Origin: Ypsolopha sequella
Taxonomy: Eukaryota; Arthropoda; Insecta; Lepidoptera; Ypsolophidae
Direction: 5' to 3'
NCBI GenBank assembly: GCA_934047225.1
Contig: OW203997.1
Coordinates: 1,784,417-1,848,416, forward strand
DNA: 64,000 nt
Of the stretch, positions 58,407 to 64,000 are shown in pieces (within the stretch, counting starts at the first letter, position 1; the number at the start of each line of letters is the position of its first letter). The notes beneath the pieces are model-generated. The model was not told where the DNA came from and made no database searches. It saw only the letters and a program-made list of their open reading frames with translations. Made by a program: the position numbers and the translations under genes.

Positions 58407-58833
58407 ACTGTGCTGGCGTGTACCTAGGTGCAGTCGCGTTCAGAGATAGTGTAGACACCCGTCTGGATATCTCGTTAATATTTTTTTTAGGATGTAGAAT
58501 CGAAGTTACACATCCTCAACCAAATGGAAAAGGGTATATTATATATTATTATGTAATAATTAATACTCGACATTTCCGGAGAGGTGTGTATATACATTAT
58601 CTCTAAACGCAATAGTACCTCTTGTTCCGAAATTACTGACGGATGCATTTTTGACGGACTATGAGAGGTAACATTTGATTGAAATTTTGCACCTTTCCGT
58701 ATCTCCAATTAAGTCAAAATCGATCCTCTAAGGACGGGGACAACTTCATGGCGACTATAATATCCGTTTTCGCTAACCTTAGGAGAAACTTAGATCAATA
58801 TTTATGAGTTGCATAAAGTGAAATTAGATCTGA

Positions 58834-58920
58834 TTCCGGTTCAGAGCTCCTCACATCCAGATTTACTTTTCTTTCTGCGTTTCTGTAACTGCAATGATAT
58901 AATGTTAATTTATAACATCT
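58834..58920 (+). mobile_element. 5'-truncated copy of the tRNA-derived SINE
   Basis: Starts at CCGGTTCAGAGCTCCTCACA and continues ATCCAGATTTACTTTTCTTT, CTGCGTTTCTGTAACTGCAA. The tRNA head is lost. It lies in the presumed 3' UTR or 3' flank of Vps13. Confidence 0.7.
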
Positions 58921-58963
58921 ATAATATATAAAGACGAATAAGCATAAGTTTCATTGCAATAAG

Positions 58964-58980
58964 TAATAAATAAATAAATC
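58964..58980 (+). terminator. Candidate polyadenylation region of Vps13
   Basis: Overlapping AATAAATAAATAAA about 560 nt after the Vps13 stop. Part of the intervening 3' UTR is a SINE fragment (58834-58920), so the true cleavage site could lie earlier. Confidence 0.3.
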
Positions 58981-58989
58981 AATTAACCC

Positions 58990-60290
58990 TATTTATTTAC
59001 ATTAAACAAAATTAGATATATATATATATTTTACATTGCTCAATATTTTCACCTTGAAAATGCCCTAAAAAGATAAAACCAATAAACCGTAGAATTGTAC
59101 AAGCGAAAATGCAAATTTTATTCTGAAAAATCAACTATCCTTTTTAGTCCGTGATTCTAGGAATCGCTAAAGCGTTAGCGCTATTGAAAATATTTTTTGA
59201 ATTTATTCAATGTTATAAATAATATTTAGGAGTTCAAAAAAGACACCACACAAACCACGAGGGTTTGTACGTGGTGCTGTTATAAAATATGTATGCAATA
59301 CAAAGAGGCTGAGAGCGCTGTCAGTAATTTCAGAAGGTAGACCTGGCAGTACACTTTGATAAAGGAAATCATCAACTATATAAAAGAGTGTAAGTTGCCG
59401 ATCCCTTTGGGAGACGACGGGCGTCAGTATGTAGATTGAATCCGTGGACGCGACCGATACACTTGGTTGGTACGCGTGTCCACTTCTCTAATCACGCACG
59501 AGATTATTTGGAATAGGAATTAAAAAAAACTTGACTGTCAAAATATATCTATATGTAATATTAAATATAGCAAGTACTTACCTACTTGTATGTAGTTGTA
59601 TAAGCGAAAGCCTGTTCGCTGTTCAGAAGATTATATTTATCTATCGAACTTGGATCATTATTAAAATGCAAAGCAAACCAACATTATATTTCTATTATTT
59701 TTGTTGGCGTGTTACCAAAGGATTATGGGACATATCAGGGCACATCGTTGTTATAATTTTTACGAGAATGGACGCGTCTCCAGTTGTGAAATGTAGGTAT
59801 ATTTGTTATAGCAACTGATTAATTAATTATAGCAGAGCACAAAAATTTTAGAATTTTTTAAAAATTCCTATTATTACCGAAGTTACCGATAGCGATATTT
59901 TATGACTTTTAGTATGAAATCCTGTCAGATTACGTCACGATACAAGCTCACTTTGATTTCCAATAACTTCGTAATTTTTTGAGATATCGAAAAAATATTT
60001 ATTCTACCGTTTTTAGTTTTTTAAACGCAATTGATAGGAGACGGGCTCATTAACCGTAACTTTCAAAATGGACGCTATTGAATAGATCTCGTACTTTCTA
60101 GTCAAATACATTCCTATAGTCGTTAATTTTCTAGTCTACTAGTAGATAAAAAGCATCTGCTTTTAAGCTGTTCTATTCTATGTAGTCGAAATTATATATT
60201 GTATGTTTAAAGTATTTTATTAAAATAAAGAAACAAAATAAATGCATTATGTTGTATTGATGTCTATATGTTATGAATACAAGCCTATAT
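58990..60290. other. Intergenic region between Vps13 and Yju2b
   Basis: AT-rich; no supported gene. 59250-59280 has a short hairpin (CACACAAACC/GGTTTGTAC). Confidence 0.5.
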
Positions 60291-60299
60291 TTGTTATAC

Positions 60300-60480
60300 G
60301 TACAGGTAGTTAGTCAAATGAATGTTATTTCCATAAGTACACAGGATCCGATCAGATACTGAATTATACGGTCCGAGGTAATGTTCTGAACTATCTGATC
60401 TGACAGTATATAGTGCATTATCCGATTTGAGGTTATGTACTGAACTATCTGTTGTGTGGCTATGTACTGAATTATCAATC
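60300..60480. repeat. Degenerate tandem repeat of about 28-30 bp
   Basis: Variants of ATGTACTGAACTATCTG occur five or so times with diverged spacers. The minus frame across it (62 codons) is a by-product. Confidence 0.55.
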
Positions 60481-60715
60481 AAATATTTGCTGATGCCACC
60501 ACCTACCCTGAGCTTTTGACAACATAGTTAATGTACCTAATAATGTTGCTGCCTCAGTTTTTATTGAAATAACGTGATATACAAATTAAATTATACAACC
60601 TATCTATAAACGACTTTACAGAAAACGACTAAAGCATGCTGGCTTGACATCGAAAATGCAGTTTGTTAAAAAATGCCAATTAAATAAAACCTTCTAAAAT
60701 GTATATTCATGTTGT

Positions 60716-60721
60716 TTTATT
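60716..60721 (-). terminator. Polyadenylation signal of Yju2b
   Basis: AATAAA on the minus strand, 34 nt after the stop codon at 60755. A short 3' UTR is implied. Confidence 0.55.
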
Positions 60722-60754
60722 GTATAACATAAAAATAAATAATGTTTCTATTTC

Positions 60755-62371
60755 TTAATCTGAACCATCTCCACTAGAACTATAGTCTCCAACCAACGAT
60801 ATCAGCTTTGCATCTTCTTTTTCTTTGTACTGTTCTGATGTAACTTCACTATTTGCATTATTCTTTGAATCATCAGGATCTTTTTTTTTAGTGTCATCCT
60901 TACCAAAACATTCAACTTTATTTCGCTTGATAGTAATTCCTAAAGAGTTCCTTGTCAATGAAGGATTTTTACTTAAGGATTCTTCTTTCTTGAGGCCTCC
61001 AAAACTTGTCAGAAGACCACTGGAGCTTGGGAGCACTGGGCTGTTGAGGATCTTGCTTCTGCTTTGTGTTTCCTTCTCCTCTATGGTACGGGAAGGTCGA
61101 AGTGAGAGAAGTGATGCCATGTTTCTGTCATCTTCATTTTCTGGTAGAAGATCAATGTCAAGTGATGATTTTACAAGCAGTAAGCTGTCATTGACTGATG
61201 ATACTTCGAGTTCTTTTCTTCTTTTCTGTGAATGGAAATTTACTTGTTGTAAAAATGTGACATGTATTTGAGGATGAATGAGAGAGGAGTGACAAAAGAA
61301 ATTTATGGTCACAGGTAGATATAAATTAATATATTACAGAGGTAATCTTTTATTCATTTTTTTGTTCATAATGTTGTGACTAAGATATCTATTATACTTA
61401 TCAAAGATCATTATCAACCTATATTTATCTTGTATCACTATAATTATCACTTCAAAATTTCGAGTGTAGTTTTTATTCTATCTAGTACCAGCATGCACTC
61501 TGGGAAATGCTGATCTATTAGTTGTATATGATTTTAACAATGACTTCTAAAGCCGTATAATTTAAATTAGTTGAGGTCCAGGCAGGGTCTTTCTTCAAAT
61601 ATAAGAGTTAAGATAGGAGTTAATTGTAACAATGCAAAGTAGGTACTTGACTGTCTGTTACATTTTCATCATGTTATCCTTACCCTAAAGTTTCTTCTCA
61701 AGGAGCAGTTAGCTTCATAGTCATCTTTCCAGACAGACTCGTTCCTGCCAACTAGACGGCCAAGTCTTGGTTTGTCCAACTTGGCTGTATCCTCATCCCC
61801 AGTCTTGTGTTCCAGTCGAAACATGGCATCGTCAAACATCTTCTTCTGGGTATCTTTATCTTCTGGCACTATCTGACCATTTTCTGTGGGGTCCCAGCGG
61901 TTCTCCTGGCGTCTAGCTCCAGACACTATTACATAGTCCAGGTTCTGTAATTTATAAAAATTTCATGTCATGGAAGTAGTTTACCCACCTCTCTGGGTGT
62001 CATGCGTGGTATATGGATTGTGAAACAAAATACCTAAAAAGAAATTGTTTTATACTTACTCCAGGATCAGTCTTTATTTCAAAATGGTTATCACAAAGGT
62101 GACACTTCATCCTAAACTGATAGACAGGTGTGCTGTAATACATTCCAATTTTTGTCTTTTCAGCATTATATCTTACTCCCATGCCGATGTGGTTCTTACA
62201 GCCTTCGCACCAGATATTGTAGGGCATCTCGAAACGGATAATCAGGATCCCTTGGTGCAGTTTCCTAGCTCTCTCTCGAAGGGCATGAGTTCCCATGAAC
62301 TTGTTCAATCCCCCGACTTTAGGATCATAGTCAGGGGGATAGTAGTGATTTTGACCTTTGCGTTCACCCAT
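60755..62371 (-). CDS. Yju2b: Yju2b/CCDC130 homologue, CWC16-family splicing factor
   Basis: Three exons, 62371-62060, 61944-61684 and 61225-60755, all phase 0, 347 residues. The N-terminus MGERKGQNHYYPPDYDPKVG is diagnostic of the YJU2/CCDC130 family. Next come LRERARKLHQGILIIRFEMP, then two Cys pairs, WCEGC and MKCHLC, which form the zinc site of the family's globular domain. Exon 2 has DYVIVSGARRQENRWDP, then RLEHKTGDEDTAKLDKPRLG. Exon 3 starts KRRKELEV and is a Ser/Lys/Asp-rich, probably disordered tail ending SSSGDGSD. YJU2 proteins act with the spliceosome around the first catalytic step; YJU2B is the less studied paralogue. Human CCDC130 is about 400 aa, so this is near full length. 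An acceptor-like TTTCAG 21 nt upstream of the ATG suggests a 5' UTR intron. Convergent with Vps13. Confidence 0.95.
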
Positions 62372-62392
62372 TGTAGCTTAGGTTTGTGCTGA

Positions 62393-63955
62393 AAGTGATA
62401 CAAATGGATTAGAAGATTATTCTGAGGTCTGAAACAAGAGGTCCTCTCCAAGTTTTATGTCACATTAGGTCAAGATTATAAATTTCTAAAGCAATCAATG
62501 CACACCTTGTAGAAATAATAATATTTTATTGGAACAGGTATTTAGGTTACCCTAACTTTTTGGTATTCTCTGATTTGAACAATTTTACGAAATGTCAATG
62601 TTTGTTGAGTTGATGCTTGAGGTTTCATTCATTTCATTGGTTATCCAACACCAACAATGTCCACTGAGCAAATAAAACAATACCTATATCATAAATCCAA
62701 ATGCACAAAAAAATTAATAACAAAATTAACAATTGGGTATTGTTCCGCTTTGCGCAACTTATCCAAGTAGACCAACTATGATGACAGCTGGCGAGGGGCC
62801 ATCGTCATCAGAGGCTATTCTGACACACGGACAAAGGCGGGTGATTTTCAAAAGCTCTTTGTACAGAAACGAATCGAGCTTTCAAAATTTGAACCTTTTG
62901 CTTGGGTTAATAATATATTTTACATCATAACACGATGTAGAATCATCATAACATGGCATATATCACGCGATTAACAAAGTCGTTTGGAATGATCATTTAT
63001 GTATTTTTATTAATACAATTTTTCATATTTTTATGCAAGTTAAAAAATATCAAATTTGGAACCTTTTAATTTTTTTAACAAAATGCTCCCGTCGAAATTA
63101 AAATACCAATAACTTTTTATTGGGTAAAATAATCATATATATTTTCTGTTTTTTGATTAGCACTAAATATAATACTTTTTAAGCCGATGGGCACTTGGGG
63201 TCTCGTTACATTTTTTTTACATCACAGACCTCTAAATGTTGATGAAAAAATTTCAATGGTCAAGTTTTATATTTTCAATTTTTTTTCCTAGGAAAACCGT
63301 TAACGTTTTTAAAAAACAGTGAAATTAGTTTTAAAGGAAAACTCATTAAAAAAATACCAAGAAAAAAACGAAATTTGCTTCTGTTTTACAAATGAAATTT
63401 TAAAAAAGAACTAAGATGACTTTGCTGATGCTGATTTCGTTTGCATTTACCCGTGATAAAAAGTAACCTATGTCAATCTCCGGCCCGTAAACTATAATAG
63501 GGGTACAGATAAACACAAAAATCTTTTTTCACCACCGTTTCCCATCCCGTAAATTCGTGATTGCCGGCTCCGGGAGCGGAGGCACAGCCTTTTGATTTTC
63601 TTCTCTGTTGCAAAACGGAATACGACCAACCTCGAGCGATCCGTTCACAGAATAGCGTTTGTTTATTGACAGAAGTTGCAGTAGCTGGCAACATAGCTTG
63701 CTCGCACAGCTGTTTGACAGTTCTTTTATTTTCGATGGAGTCGTCTAAAATCTCGAAAGAAGCTATTTCGTTAAGAGTTTAGCTGATTTATTGTAAATTC
63801 TGTAATACCAAGTGATTTCGTGTTTATTTTGTGGTTCTAGCAGTGGTACTATACTATAAAATGCGTCGCACTATAAATAGATCAAACTGAAATTGGTTTA
63901 GTATTTTGTTTGCTGGTGATGTTTTCTCGAAGTTAATTGGGAAAAATAAGCAGTT
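62393..63955. other. Region upstream of Yju2b
   Basis: Probable 5' UTR exon and promoter of Yju2b near 62400-62900, then very AT-rich DNA. 63561-63782 is an open frame without recognisable domains. Confidence 0.4.
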
Positions 63956-64000
63956 ATGGGTAGGAGGGAAGAGCCTGCATGGGCCAAGGGGACCGTGGGG
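63956..64000 (+). CDS. Possible first coding exon of an unidentified gene (cut by window edge)
   Basis: ATG at 63956 opens a frame MGRREEPAWAKGTVG that runs off the right edge. It follows about 250 bp of sequence that could be a 5' UTR. Fifteen residues are too few to name a family. It would be divergent from Yju2b, 1.6 kb away. Confidence 0.3.
   Translation, partial: MGRREEPAWAKGTVG

Noticed and set aside
63561..63782. 73-codon ORF as a gene
   Set aside because: No recognisable features; it more likely lies in the 5' region of the possible gene starting at 63956.

Overview
The window looks like nuclear DNA of a lepidopteran insect (moth or butterfly). Coding exons are short and often GC-rich, separated by AT-rich introns with canonical GT/AG borders. 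The introns carry repeat families common in Lepidoptera: RTE-type LINE 3' ends, the GGGTTCCGTACC family, tRNA-derived SINEs, hAT-type MITEs and foldback elements. The order assignment rests on these repeats and the overall architecture; no species can be named.

Layout. (1) 879-58406, + strand: the 3' two thirds of a Vps13 gene (VPS13A/C type, a bridge-like intermembrane lipid transfer protein). I placed 36 exons whose splice phases chain without a break for 2,192 codons including the stop. The 5' exons lie left of the window. (2) 45801-47699, - strand, inside one Vps13 intron: a two-exon gene for an uncharacterised secreted proline-rich protein of 406 aa. (3) 60755-62371, - strand: a three-exon Yju2b (CCDC130) splicing-factor gene, tail to tail with Vps13. 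(4) 63956 to the right edge: a possible first coding exon of an unidentified + strand gene.

The most unusual structures are repeats. A minus-strand LINE remnant (1460-9161) carries about 110 tandem copies of a 65/68-bp unit from its own 3' end. Each unit holds the last codons and stop of the ORF, a foldback hairpin and a (TAA)n stretch. Two Vps13 exons have their 3' edge plus splice donor amplified in tandem: exon 26 (122 bp, 6 copies) and exon 31 (124 bp, 8 donors). Exon 17 has a smaller copy of its acceptor edge. The exon 31 array sits where the glycine-rich C-terminal segment expected of VPS13A/C proteins appears to be missing.

Other introns hold a LINE remnant carrying a hAT MITE and a small retro-insertion (both with target duplications), a Penelope-like GIY-YIG remnant, hammerhead-like hairpins, a Ty3/gypsy pol remnant, several foldback MITEs and a GGCC-rich tandem block. 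Functionally, Vps13 (lipid transfer) and Yju2b (splicing) are unrelated neighbours; I see no evidence of joint regulation.
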